Source: Kitasatospora xanthocidica (lineage in GTDB: Bacteria > Actinomycetota > Actinomycetes > Streptomycetales > Streptomycetaceae). Taken from it: DNA of 64,000 nucleotides. Position 1 is the first letter of the stretch. Each line of letters begins with the position of its first letter. Below the pieces are notes generated by a model. The model was not told where the DNA came from, made no database searches, and saw only the letters and a program-made list of their open reading frames with translations. This document shows, in pieces, positions 1-8,491 of the stretch. A program made the translations under genes and the position numbers. The stretch is taken from positions 204,971-268,970 of the forward strand of contig NZ_BNBY01000005.1 in NCBI RefSeq assembly GCF_014656195.1. Reading direction: 5' to 3'.

Positions 1-3
1 CGG

Positions 4-1218
4 GTGCCCGCCCGGCCCGGGGTCAACGCCTTCTTCCCGGTGCTGTTCGCCGGGGTCCTGATGCTCCCTCCGGCCGCCGCCGCCCTGGTCGCCGCCCCGG
101 CCGCGCTGCTCGGCGGGCCGAACGGACTCGGCTGCCGCCGGCGCCAGCTGTTCAACGGCTCCCAGCTCGCCCTGTGCGCCTTCGCCTCCTCGGTCGTCTT
201 CCACCTGCTGTGCGGGCCGCAGCTGCTGCTGGGCTCCCGCTTCCCGGCCGCGCTGCTGCCCGGCTTCGCCGCCGTCGCCGCGTTCTGCCTGGTCAACGGG
301 GTCGTGGTGGGCGTGATGGTGATGCTCAGCGAGAGCCGCGGGGCCGGTGTGCTGCTGCGCGGGGCCTGCTCGGTCTGCGGTCTGCCGGTGCTGGTGCACG
401 CGGCCGGCGGGCTGATGGTCGCGGTGCTCTGGCAGGGCCCGTACGGCGCGTTCGCGGCCCTGCTGGCGCTGCTGCCGCTGTCCATCTCGGCCTGGGTGTT
501 CGCCCAGGGGCAGCGCGAACAGGACGCCCACCAGGCCACCGTGCAGTCGCTGGTGCAGGCCGTGGAGATCAAGGACTCCTACACCCGCGGGCACAGCGAA
601 CGGGTCGGCCGGGCCTCGGTGCTGATCGCCGGTCAGCTCGGCATGGAGGAGGAGCGGCTGCGCACCCTGCGCTTCGCCGGGATCCTGCACGACGTGGGCA
701 AGCTCGGGGTGGCCACCGAGCTGCTGCGCAGAAACGGTCCCCTCACCGAGGCGGAGCGCCGGGCCGTGGAGATCCACCCGGTGTACGGCTTCGAGCTGGT
801 GCGCGGGATCGACTTCCTCGGCGAGGCGCACGCCGGGATCCTGCACCACCACGAGCGGATGGACGGCCGCGGCTACCCGAGCGGACTGGCCGGCGGGGAG
901 ATCCCCGAGTTCGCCCGGATCATCTCGGTCGCCGACGCCTTCGACTCGATGACCTCCACCCGCTCCTACCGGCGCGGCCGCCCGGTCACCGAGGCGGTGG
1001 CCGAGCTGGAGCGCTGCTCGGGCAGCCAGTTCGACCCGGTCATGGTGCGGGCGCTGATCGACGCGCTGGCCGTGCACGACTGGCAGCCGGTGGTGCACTC
1101 CGAGGACTGCGTCCGGGCCGTCCCGGACATCCCGCTCGGGGTGCCGGAACCGGTCCGGGCGGCGCCCGGCCGGGTGCCCGCCCAGGGCGAGAGCATCCCC
1201 GCGGCCGGCCAGTCGTGA
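4..1218 (+). CDS. Membrane-anchored HD-GYP domain phosphohydrolase
   Basis: Probable cyclic-di-GMP phosphodiesterase-type protein of 404 residues as seen. The first ~170 residues contain several hydrophobic membrane segments (MASE-like). The rest is an HD-GYP domain with the metal-binding HD at about residues 229-230 in ILHDVGK and the signature HHHERMDGRGYP at about 281-292. The frame is open to the window edge, so the GTG at position 4 may be internal and the true start upstream. It overlaps the next gene by 4 bases (GTGA), which implies translational coupling. The family hydrolyses c-di-GMP or acts as a signalling scaffold; activity here is inferred from the intact motif. Confidence 0.85.
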   Translation: MPARPGVNAFFPVLFAGVLMLPPAAAALVAAPAALLGGPNGLGCRRRQLFNGSQLALCAFASSVVFHLLCGPQLLLGSRFPAALLPGFAAVAAFCLVNGVVVGVMVMLSESRGAGVLLRGACSVCGLPVLVHAAGGLMVAVLWQGPYGAFAALLALLPLSISAWVFAQGQREQDAHQATVQSLVQAVEIKDSYTRGHSERVGRASVLIAGQLGMEEERLRTLRFAGILHDVGKLGVATELLRRNGPLTEAERRAVEIHPVYGFELVRGIDFLGEAHAGILHHHERMDGRGYPSGLAGGEIPEFARIISVADAFDSMTSTRSYRRGRPVTEAVAELERCSGSQFDPVMVRALIDALAVHDWQPVVHSEDCVRAVPDIPLGVPEPVRAAPGRVPAQGESIPAAGQS

Positions 1219-2564
1219 CGCCGCCCGGGCAGGCGGCCCCCGGCCGTACGGCCGGCGCCGGCGCGGCCCCCGGCGGGCCCCGGTGCGGGCCCACCGCCCG
1301 CGCGGTGCACGCGGCCGCCGCCGCGCTGCTGGCGCTCGCGTTCGGCGCGGCCGCGGTGCGCGGGGTCGCCGAGCCCGGGATCGCGCTGGCGTTCAGCCTG
1401 CTGATCGCGCTCGGCGAGTGCGTCCGGATCACCCTTCCGGGGGATCGCGAGCAGGCGCCCATCGGCGCGGCCGGCGCCCTCGCGTACGCCCTGCTCGGGC
1501 CGCTGCGCGGAGTGCCGACCGCGCACGGGACGCTGCAGGTGGTCGCGGTGACCGGGGTCGGCCTGGCGCTAGCCTGGCTGCCCCCGCTCGCCCTGCCGCA
1601 CCGCCGCCCGCCCTGGGCCGACCCGGCCCGCCGCGACAGCGCCGCCCGTCGGCTGCTCGCCGTCGGCTTCGCCGCCGCCGTCTTCCAGCCGCTGTACAAC
1701 GGCGGCCTGGTCGACCGCTTCTCGCCCGAGGGCCCCGCGTACGGCGCGTTCCTGACCGCCGTCGCCGCGCTGGCCGCGCTGTGCGACGCGACCCTGGCGG
1801 CCCTGCTGCGCCGCTCGGCGGGCGGGCTGCGGTTCCCCGCCGCGCTGGAGGACGAGCTGCGCTCGCTGTTCGGCATCGGCTCGGCGATCGTCGCCACCGG
1901 GATGCTGGTCAGCCTCGCGGCCGGCGAGGTGGGGCTCTGGGCGCTGCCGCTGTTCTGCACCCCGCTGCTGCTCGCCCAGGTGTCCTTCCGGCGGGCCGCC
2001 GCGGTGCGGGCCACCACCGGGCAGACCATCGCCAGCCTCGCCCGGGCCACCGAGGTGGCCGGTTACACCCCGCACGGGCACGCGCGCCGGGTCGCGGACA
2101 CGGCGTGCGCGCTCGGCCGCGAGCTGGGTCTGGGCACCCGTGAGCTCGCCCTGCTGGAGTACGCCGCGCTGATGCACGACGTCGGCCAGCTGTCCCTGGT
2201 CGAACCGGTGCCGGACGGCGCCACCGCGGTGCTGCCCTGCGCCGAGCAGCAGCGGATCGCCCGGCTCGGCAGCGAGGTGATCAGCCGCACCGGGGTGCCC
2301 CGGCAGGTCGCCGAACAGGTCGCCCGGCTGGCCGACCCCTGCTCCGGGCCGGCCGGCGGTGAGGGCCCGGTGCCGCTCGCGGCCCGGATTATCCGGGTGG
2401 CCAACGCCCACGACGACCTGCTCACCGCGGCCCGCGGCCGGGGCGTGGGCGAGGCGGTCGGCCGGCTGGAGGCGCTGGAGGTGATCCGGCTGGGCCGCGG
2501 CCGGGTCTACGACGCCCGTGTGGTGGACGCCCTGGCCCGGGTCGGCGGCCAGGCCAGGGCCTGA
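1215..2564 (+). CDS. Membrane protein with degenerate HD domain
   Basis: A 449-residue protein starting at a GTG that overlaps the stop of the preceding HD-GYP gene. The N-terminal ~270 residues are a run of hydrophobic segments. The C-terminal part resembles an HD domain, with HGHARRVADTA and MHDVGQL (HD at about 321-322). The second half of the HD-GYP signature is missing: where HHHE...GYP should be there is LADPCSGPAGGEG. The protein therefore looks like a duplicated, catalytically reduced partner of its neighbour. An operon with the upstream gene is likely; a regulatory or structural role is an inference. Confidence 0.75.
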   Translation: MTPPGQAAPGRTAGAGAAPGGPRCGPTARAVHAAAAALLALAFGAAAVRGVAEPGIALAFSLLIALGECVRITLPGDREQAPIGAAGALAYALLGPLRGVPTAHGTLQVVAVTGVGLALAWLPPLALPHRRPPWADPARRDSAARRLLAVGFAAAVFQPLYNGGLVDRFSPEGPAYGAFLTAVAALAALCDATLAALLRRSAGGLRFPAALEDELRSLFGIGSAIVATGMLVSLAAGEVGLWALPLFCTPLLLAQVSFRRAAAVRATTGQTIASLARATEVAGYTPHGHARRVADTACALGRELGLGTRELALLEYAALMHDVGQLSLVEPVPDGATAVLPCAEQQRIARLGSEVISRTGVPRQVAEQVARLADPCSGPAGGEGPVPLAARIIRVANAHDDLLTAARGRGVGEAVGRLEALEVIRLGRGRVYDARVVDALARVGGQARA

Positions 2565-2823
2565 GCACCGGGGCGACGCGGCCCCTGGCGGGGCCCGGCG
2601 GCGGGGCTCCGAGCCGCCAGGGGTTGAGAGGCCGCGATCGGACGGGCAGGCTGGGGAGGGGCGGACCCCAACCTCGGCGGTGGGGAGCGCGGGCGGGGGC
2701 GGGCGTGGTTGGATGCGGTCGTAGCGTGGAACACCGATCCGGGGCACCGGGCCCGGTCCGTCGTTCGAGGCGGTAGGGCACGGTGGCACGGGACTTGAGC
2801 GGACGACGACGGCAGGGACGAAC

Positions 2824-3816
2824 GTGAGGATCTTCCACCGGGCACGGCACCGGCCGTCCGCCACCTGGCGGCAGACGACCGACCGGGCCTTCACGCTGAT
2901 CGGCGACGGCCGCTACGAGGACGCCGGCGCGCTGCTGGTGATGGCCGCCGACCTGGAGCCGTGGCTCTCCGACTCCTGGTTCAACCTCGCCCTGCTGCAC
3001 AAGTTCCGCCGGGACTGGGAACAGGCCCGCTCGGCCGGCCTGCGCGCCGTCGCCCTGCTGGACCGCGAGCACGGCGCCCCCGACTGGTGGAACCTCGGCA
3101 TCACCGCCACCGCCCTGCAGGACTGGCCGCTGGCCCGCCGCGCCTGGCAGGCGTACGGGCTGAAGCTGCCCGGCGGCCCCGGCGGGCAGCCCGACGGCCC
3201 GGTCAGCCTGGACCTCGGCACCACCCCGGTGCGGCTCTCCCCGGACGGCGAGTCCGAGGTGGTCTGGGGCCGGCGCCTGGACCCGGCCCGGATCGAGGTG
3301 CTCTCCATCCCGCTGCCCTCCTCCGGCCGCCGCTGGGGCGAGGTCGTGCTGCACGACGGCGCCCCGCACGGCGAGCGGGTCACCGACGGCGTCGCCTACC
3401 CCGTGTTCGACGAGATCGAGCTGTGGGCGCCCTCCCCGGTGCCGACCTACGTGGTGCTGCTCCAGGCCAACACCGCCGGGGACCGGGACGCGCTGGAGCG
3501 GCTGGTCGCCGACGCCGGCTACGCGGCCGAAGACTGGACCTCCTCGGTGCGGCTGCTCTGCCGCGCCTGCTCGGAGAGCCGGATGGCCTCCGACGACGGA
3601 GTCGCCGCCCACCACGACCCGCACGACGACGGCGACGCCGCCCACCCCGGCCACCTCAGCCACCTCAGCCAGGGCGGCGCGGCCGGGATGTCCTGGCTGG
3701 TCGAGCGCGAGTGCGGGATCGCCGCCCCCGCCCACCTGGTGCGCACCCTGCTGGACCGCTGGGTCACGGCGGCCCCGGGGACCCGCGCCTACCGGGATCT
3801 CGAAGAGGTCTGCTGA
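2824..3816 (+). CDS. Tetratricopeptide repeat protein
   Basis: A 330-residue soluble protein starting at GTG. Residues ~15-115 contain TPR-like helical pairs, for example the segments around SWFNLALLHKF and WWNLGITATALQDW. The rest is a conserved domain without a catalytic motif that I recognise. An unusual Asp/His-rich stretch (residues ~260-280, HDPHDDGDAAH) may bind metal. It lies 36 bases upstream of peptide deformylase on the same strand, so the two may be co-transcribed. The function is not known; TPRs normally mediate protein contacts. Confidence 0.7.
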   Translation: MRIFHRARHRPSATWRQTTDRAFTLIGDGRYEDAGALLVMAADLEPWLSDSWFNLALLHKFRRDWEQARSAGLRAVALLDREHGAPDWWNLGITATALQDWPLARRAWQAYGLKLPGGPGGQPDGPVSLDLGTTPVRLSPDGESEVVWGRRLDPARIEVLSIPLPSSGRRWGEVVLHDGAPHGERVTDGVAYPVFDEIELWAPSPVPTYVVLLQANTAGDRDALERLVADAGYAAEDWTSSVRLLCRACSESRMASDDGVAAHHDPHDDGDAAHPGHLSHLSQGGAAGMSWLVERECGIAAPAHLVRTLLDRWVTAAPGTRAYRDLEEVC

Positions 3817-3852
3817 GACCGCTGAGTACCCTGGTGAGGTACGCGTAGACCT

Positions 3853-4521
3853 ATGGAAGCGGAAGACATGGCGGATCAGTCCGAGCAGCACGGCCACTCG
3901 CACGAGCACGAGCACGACGTGGAGGGGGCGGCGCCCGAGACCCCCGTGAAGGTGGTCGGCGAGGAGCCCGACCTCAGCAAGGGCACCGCCCGTCCGATCA
4001 CCGTCGTCGGCAACCCGGTCCTGCACCGTGAGGTCAAGGACGTCACCGCCTTCGACGGTGAGCTCTCCGCGCTGATCGACGACATGTTCCAGTCGATGTA
4101 CGCCGCCGAGGGCGTCGGCCTCGCCGCCAACCAGATCGGCGTGGACCTCAAGGTCTTCGTCTACGACTGCCCGGACGACGAGGGCGTGCGCCACATCGGC
4201 CACGTGATCAACCCGAAGCTCGAGGAGTACCCGGCCGACCGGCGCCGCGTCCTCGACGACGGCAACGAGGGCTGCCTGTCCGTCCCGACCGCGTACGCCG
4301 AGCTGCCGCGCCCGGACTACGCCGCGGTGACCGGCGTCGACAAGGACGGCAAGCCGATCCGCGTCGAGGGCACCGGCTTCTTCGCCCGCTGCCTGCAGCA
4401 CGAGACCGACCACCTGTACGGGTTCCTCTACATCGACAAGCTGTCGAAGCGCGACCGCAAGGACGCCCTGAAGCAGATGGCCGAGGGCACGCCGAAGTAC
4501 GCGACCGTGCCGAACGCGTGA
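3853..4521 (+). CDS. def: Peptide deformylase
   Basis: Removes the N-formyl group from nascent polypeptides in the cytoplasm. All three metalloprotease motifs are present: GVGLAANQ at about residue 87, EGCLSVP at about 139 (metal-ligand Cys) and HETDH at about 183-187 (two His ligands and catalytic Glu). With the ATG at 3853 the product is 222 residues; an in-frame ATG at 3868 would remove five. The extra N-terminal ~45 residues are rich in His and Glu (GHSHEHEHD), longer than the usual ~170-190-residue family core, and could bind Ni or Zn. A strong hairpin follows the stop. Confidence 0.95.
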   Translation: MEAEDMADQSEQHGHSHEHEHDVEGAAPETPVKVVGEEPDLSKGTARPITVVGNPVLHREVKDVTAFDGELSALIDDMFQSMYAAEGVGLAANQIGVDLKVFVYDCPDDEGVRHIGHVINPKLEEYPADRRRVLDDGNEGCLSVPTAYAELPRPDYAAVTGVDKDGKPIRVEGTGFFARCLQHETDHLYGFLYIDKLSKRDRKDALKQMAEGTPKYATVPNA

Positions 4522-4545
4522 CGGTGGAGCGGTAGCGCTCCCGAC

Positions 4546-4580
4546 GAAGGCCGGTACGGACCTGTTCCGTACCGGCCTTC
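4546..4580. terminator. Bidirectional hairpin terminator between def and nrdB
   Basis: A perfect 15-base-pair stem (4546-4560 with 4566-4580) with a 5-base loop lies between the convergent def and nrdB genes. A second, less perfect GC-rich hairpin lies at about 4594-4629. Neither has a long U tract, as usual in this group. Confidence 0.75.
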
Positions 4581-4680
4581 GCGCTGACATGCCGCCGCCC
4601 CGCCCGGCGTGGACGCCGGACGGGGCGGGGGTGGCACTTCCGCGGTACGACTCTTCGGCTGGAAGTCGGCTGGAAGTCGC

Positions 4681-5697
4681 CTAGAAGTCGTCGTCGAAGG
4701 AGACCGAGCCCTCGACCGCGACCTGGTACGCCGACACGCGGCGCTCGAAGAAGTTGGTCAGCTCCTGGACGTTCTGCAGCTCCATGAAGCCGAACGGGTT
4801 GCTCGACCCGTAGCGGATCGGCAGGCCGAGGCGCGCGAGGCGCTGGTCGGCGACGGCCTGGAGGTACTCGCGCATCGAGGCGGTGTTCATGCCGGGCAGG
4901 CCGTCACCGCACAGGTCCTGGGCGAACTGGAGCTCGGCCTCGACGGCCTCCTCCAGCATCTCGGTGACCTGCTTGGCCATCTCGTCGTCGAAGAGGTCGG
5001 GCTCCTCCTCGCGGACGGTGTCGACCACCGAGAACGCGAAGTCCATGTGCATGGACTCGTCGCGGAACACCCAGTTGGTGCCGGTGGCGAGACCGTGCAG
5101 CAGGCCGCGCGACCGGAACCAGTACACGTAGGCGAACGCGCCGTAGAAGAACAGGCCCTCGACGCACGCCGCGAAGCAGATCAGGTTCAGGAGGAACGCG
5201 CGGCGGTCCTCCTTGGTCTGCAGCGAGTCGATGTGGTCGACCGCGTTCATGTACTTGAAGCAGAACTGGGCCTTCTGGTGGATGGAGGGGATGTTCTCCA
5301 CCGCGGCGAAGGCCGCGTTGCGGTCCTCCGGGTCAGGAAGGTAGGTGTCCAGCAGCGTCAGGTAGAACTGGACGTGCACGGCCTCCTCGAACAGCTGACG
5401 GCTCAGGTAGAGCCGCGCCTCCGGGGAGTTGATGTGCTTGTAGAGGCTCAGCACGACGTTGTTCGCGACGATCGAGTCACCGGTCGCGAAGAAGGCGACC
5501 AGGCGGCCGATCATGTGCCGCTCGCCCTCGCTGAGCTTGGCGAGGTCGGCGACGTCGGAGTGCAGGTCCACCTCCTCGACCGTCCAGGTGTTCTTGATCG
5601 CGTCCCGGTACCGGTCGTAGAACGACGGGTAGCGCATCGGGCGCAGGGTCAGCTCGAACCCGGGGTCGAGCAGCATCTTCTCGCGGTCGTCGGACAT
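4681..5697 (-). CDS. nrdB: Class Ia ribonucleotide reductase, beta (radical) subunit
   Basis: Supplies the diferric-tyrosyl radical to NrdA for reduction of ribonucleotides to deoxyribonucleotides; 338 residues. By spacing to the E. coli enzyme, D74, E105 and H108 are iron ligands and Y112 is the radical tyrosine (EEAVHVQFY). The downstream ligand helix DESMHMDF is also present. The ATG overlaps the TGA of nrdA by one base (TGATG), so the two are translationally coupled. Transcription runs from the riboswitch-controlled nrdA promoter. No nrdS-like regulator follows; the next gene is convergent def. Confidence 0.95.
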   Translation of the reverse strand: MSDDREKMLLDPGFELTLRPMRYPSFYDRYRDAIKNTWTVEEVDLHSDVADLAKLSEGERHMIGRLVAFFATGDSIVANNVVLSLYKHINSPEARLYLSRQLFEEAVHVQFYLTLLDTYLPDPEDRNAAFAAVENIPSIHQKAQFCFKYMNAVDHIDSLQTKEDRRAFLLNLICFAACVEGLFFYGAFAYVYWFRSRGLLHGLATGTNWVFRDESMHMDFAFSVVDTVREEEPDLFDDEMAKQVTEMLEEAVEAELQFAQDLCGDGLPGMNTASMREYLQAVADQRLARLGLPIRYGSSNPFGFMELQNVQELTNFFERRVSAYQVAVEGSVSFDDDF

Positions 5698-8120
5698 CAC
5701 TGGCAGGCCTCGCAGGACTCGGGGTTCTCCAGGGAGCAGGCGATGGCGTCCTGCTCGGCCTGGGTCATGGTGGGGGCGGGCACCGGTACGGCGGTGCGGG
5801 CGGCACCCGACGCGGCCTGGGCGATGCGGGTCGCCGGGCGCGAACGCAGGTAGTAGGTGGTCTTCAGACCGACCTTCCACGCGTAGGCGTACATCGAGCT
5901 GAGCTTGCCGATGGTCGGCGCCGCCATGAAGAGGTTCAGCGACTGGCTCTGGTCCAGGTACGGCATGCGGGCCGCGGCCAGGTCGATCAGCGCGCGCTGC
6001 GGCAGCTCCCACGCGGTGCGGTAGAGCGAACGGACCTCGGCCGGCAGCCAGTTGAGCTCCTGGACGGAGCCGTTGGCGTCGCGCAGCGAGTCGCGGGTCT
6101 GCTGGTCCCAGACGCCCAGGTCCTTGAGCTCGCGCACCAGGTACGGGTTGACCTGGAGGAACTCGCCGCTCAGCGTCTCGCGCTTGAACAGGTTGGACAC
6201 CTGCGGCTCGATGCACTCGTACACGCCGGCGATGGACGCGATGGTCGCGGTCGGCGCGATGGCCAGCAGCAGCGAGTTGCGCAGGCCGGTCTCGGCGATG
6301 CGGGCGCGCAGCGCGGTCCAGCGGTCGGCCCACTGCGGGGCGGCCGTCGGGAAGTGGTCGATGTGCAGCTCGCCGCGGGCGGCGCGGGTCTCGCCGTACG
6401 CCTCGTGCCGGCCGAGCTGCTCGGCCAGGTCGGCGGAGCGCTCGTAGGCGGTGAGCATGATGCGCTCGGCGATCATCGTCGACAGCTGCTTCGCCTCGGC
6501 CGAGTCGAAGTCGATCCGCAGCTTGAAGAAGACGTCCTGCAGGCCCATCACGCCGAGGCCCACCGGGCGCCAGCGGGAGTTGGACGTACCGGCCTCGGTG
6601 GTCGGGTAGAAGTTGATGTCCACCACGCGGTCGAGGAAGGTGACGGCGGTGCGCACGGTGGCGTCCAGCCGATCCCAGTCCATCGCGCCCAGCAGGTCGG
6701 CGGCGGTGGCGCCGGCGGCCACGTGGGCGCCGAGGTTGACCGAGCCGAGGTTGCAGACGGCGGTCTCGGAGTCGTCCGTGACCTCCAGGATCTCGGTGCA
6801 CAGGTTGGAGGAGTGCACCGTGCGGCCCGGCAGCGCGGTCTGGTTGGCGGCGCGGTTGGAGGCGTCCTTGAAGGTCATCCAGCCGTTGCCGGTCTGCGCC
6901 AGGGTGCGCATCATCCGGGCGTACAGGGTCTGCGCGGGGATGGTCCGGACGGCCTTGCCGGCCAGCTCGGCCTTGCGGTAGGCCTCGTCGAAGTCGGCGC
7001 CCCACAGGTCGACCAGCTCGGGCACGTCGGCGGGGGAGAACAGCGACCAGTCCGCGTTGGCGTTGACCCGGCGCATGAACTCGTCCGGGATCCAGTGCGC
7101 CAGGTTGAGGTTGTGGGTCCGGCGCGCCTCCTCGCCGGTGTTGTCGCGCAGCTCGAGGAACTCCTCGATGTCGGCGTGCCAGGTCTCCAGGTAGACGCAG
7201 GCGGCGCCCTTGCGGCGGCCGCCCTGGTTGACGGCGGCGACCGAGGAGTCGAGGGTGCGCAGGAACGGCACGATGCCGTTGGACTTGCCGTTGGTGCCGC
7301 GGATCAGGCTGCCGCGCGAGCGGATGCGCGAGTAGGACAGGCCGATGCCGCCGGCGTGCTTGGACAGCCGGGCGATCTGCGCGTAGCGGTTGTAGATCGA
7401 GTCCAGGTTGTCCAGCGGGGAGTCGAGCAGGTAGCAGCTCGACATCTGCGGGTGCCGGGTGCCGGAGTTGAAGAGCGTCGGCGAGGAGGTCAGGTACTCC
7501 AGGCGGCTCATCAGGCCGTACAGCTCGGACACCTCGCGCACCGACTGCTCGCTGTCCCCGACCGCCAGACCACAGGCGACGCGGAGCAGGAAGTGCTGCG
7601 GGGTCTCGACCACCTTGCGGGTGATCGGGTGGCGCAGCAGGTAGCGGGACTGCACGGTGCGCAGGCCGAAGTACTCGAAGCGGTCGTCGCCGGCGGCGTC
7701 GATCAGGGCGTCCAGGGCGGCGGCGTGCTTGGCGACGAAGGCCGCGGTGGTGTCGCCGATCAGGCCCTCGGCGTGGCCGACGGCGATCGAGGCGGAGAAG
7801 GACGTGGAGCCCTGGCTGTTCGCCTCGTCGACGATCTCCAGCGCGAGCAGTCGGGCGGCGAGCTTCGAGTACTGCGGGTCCTCGGCGATCATCGACGCGG
7901 CGGCGTCCACGGCCAGCCCGCGCAGCTCGGCGAAGTCCGAGCCGGCGTGGCGGCCGCGCAGCGCGGCGGCGGCGACATGGCCGGGGTCGACCTCGGTGAG
8001 GTCGGCGCTGCGGTCGGTGAGCAGCCGCAGCAGGGCGCCGCCGGGGTCGGAGACCTTCGGGTCGGTGAAGGCGGTACCGGAGCCCTGGGCGGGCAGGGTG
8101 GCTGAGGCAGCGGTGGTCAA
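5697..8120 (-). CDS. nrdA: Class Ia ribonucleotide reductase, alpha (catalytic) subunit
   Basis: Catalytic large subunit, 807 residues. The expected family landmarks are SCYLLDSP (N-terminal active-site Cys), NLCTEI (thiyl-radical Cys), CNLGSVNL (partner Cys) and the C-terminal CEACQ swinging-arm pair. A canonical ATP-cone is not obvious at the N-terminus. The start is placed at a TTG (8118-8120 on the plus strand) because AGGAG lies 8 bases upstream and homology-like sequence begins there; no ATG or GTG is near. Upstream are a cobalamin riboswitch and paired NrdR-like boxes, so expression should rise when B12 is scarce and the B12-dependent class II enzyme is limited. Confidence 0.95.
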   Translation of the reverse strand: MTTAASATLPAQGSGTAFTDPKVSDPGGALLRLLTDRSADLTEVDPGHVAAAALRGRHAGSDFAELRGLAVDAAASMIAEDPQYSKLAARLLALEIVDEANSQGSTSFSASIAVGHAEGLIGDTTAAFVAKHAAALDALIDAAGDDRFEYFGLRTVQSRYLLRHPITRKVVETPQHFLLRVACGLAVGDSEQSVREVSELYGLMSRLEYLTSSPTLFNSGTRHPQMSSCYLLDSPLDNLDSIYNRYAQIARLSKHAGGIGLSYSRIRSRGSLIRGTNGKSNGIVPFLRTLDSSVAAVNQGGRRKGAACVYLETWHADIEEFLELRDNTGEEARRTHNLNLAHWIPDEFMRRVNANADWSLFSPADVPELVDLWGADFDEAYRKAELAGKAVRTIPAQTLYARMMRTLAQTGNGWMTFKDASNRAANQTALPGRTVHSSNLCTEILEVTDDSETAVCNLGSVNLGAHVAAGATAADLLGAMDWDRLDATVRTAVTFLDRVVDINFYPTTEAGTSNSRWRPVGLGVMGLQDVFFKLRIDFDSAEAKQLSTMIAERIMLTAYERSADLAEQLGRHEAYGETRAARGELHIDHFPTAAPQWADRWTALRARIAETGLRNSLLLAIAPTATIASIAGVYECIEPQVSNLFKRETLSGEFLQVNPYLVRELKDLGVWDQQTRDSLRDANGSVQELNWLPAEVRSLYRTAWELPQRALIDLAAARMPYLDQSQSLNLFMAAPTIGKLSSMYAYAWKVGLKTTYYLRSRPATRIAQAASGAARTAVPVPAPTMTQAEQDAIACSLENPESCEACQ

Positions 8121-8274
8121 GGCGCTCTCTCCTGGCGGCGATCGGCGGCGGTGATCGGGGGTACCGGGCCGGTCGGGGCAGGGGAGCACGGCACGAACGC
8201 AGACGGCGTCGCGCGAGGTGTCTCCCCGGCCCGCCCGCGAGGCCCGGAGGTGTACTGCTGGTGCTGGCGCGGCC

Positions 8275-8412
8275 TCTGCGGGAGGGCCGTGGCGCAGGCC
8301 GTCGGCAGGTACTCGGACTCGCGGGGAGGGCCGTTCCGGCCGCCCGCTCACCGCTGCGGGGCAGTCCCGGATTCGCACCGGGTTCCCCTGCGTCGACAGC
8401 AGGATTGAGCAT
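8275..8412 (-). promoter_or_regulatory. Cobalamin riboswitch controlling nrdAB
   Basis: Read on the minus strand, the leader contains the conserved adenosylcobalamin aptamer core: GGTGCGAATCC, then CCCGCAGCGGTGAG, then a B12-box variant GAGTACCTGCC. GC-rich pairing elements follow before the nrdA ribosome-binding site. The boundaries are approximate. Established knowledge: in Streptomyces such a riboswitch turns off class Ia nrdAB when B12 is present. Confidence 0.9.
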
Positions 8413-8454
8413 ACATGTAGTGGCGCCTGACTGTGGCGGCACCATATGTTGTGC
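8409..8454. promoter_or_regulatory. Two NrdR-like boxes upstream of nrdA
   Basis: Two 16-base imperfect palindromes, GCATACATGTAGTGGC (8409-8424) and GCACCATATGTTGTGC (8439-8454), have centres 30 bases apart, about three helical turns. Both resemble the NrdR box (ACA-C-A-TATAT-G-TGT type) and lie just upstream of the riboswitch, where the nrdA promoter must be. Pairing of boxes on one DNA face is typical for NrdR. Binding is inferred. Confidence 0.65.
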
Positions 8455-8491
8455 CTGTCGTGTCGCCCGTGCGGACCGGCGGGGTCGGCCG

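Noticed and set aside
2422..4590. Long antisense open frame across the TPR and def genes
   Set aside because: It is opposite well-supported genes, and its translation is low-complexity with no domains.
4681..8445. Very long open minus-strand frame running through nrdA into nrdB
   Set aside because: Only its 3' part (4681-5697) is nrdB. The 5' part has Arg/Pro/Ala-rich translation typical of a shadow frame, and the true nrdA lies in the neighbouring frame.
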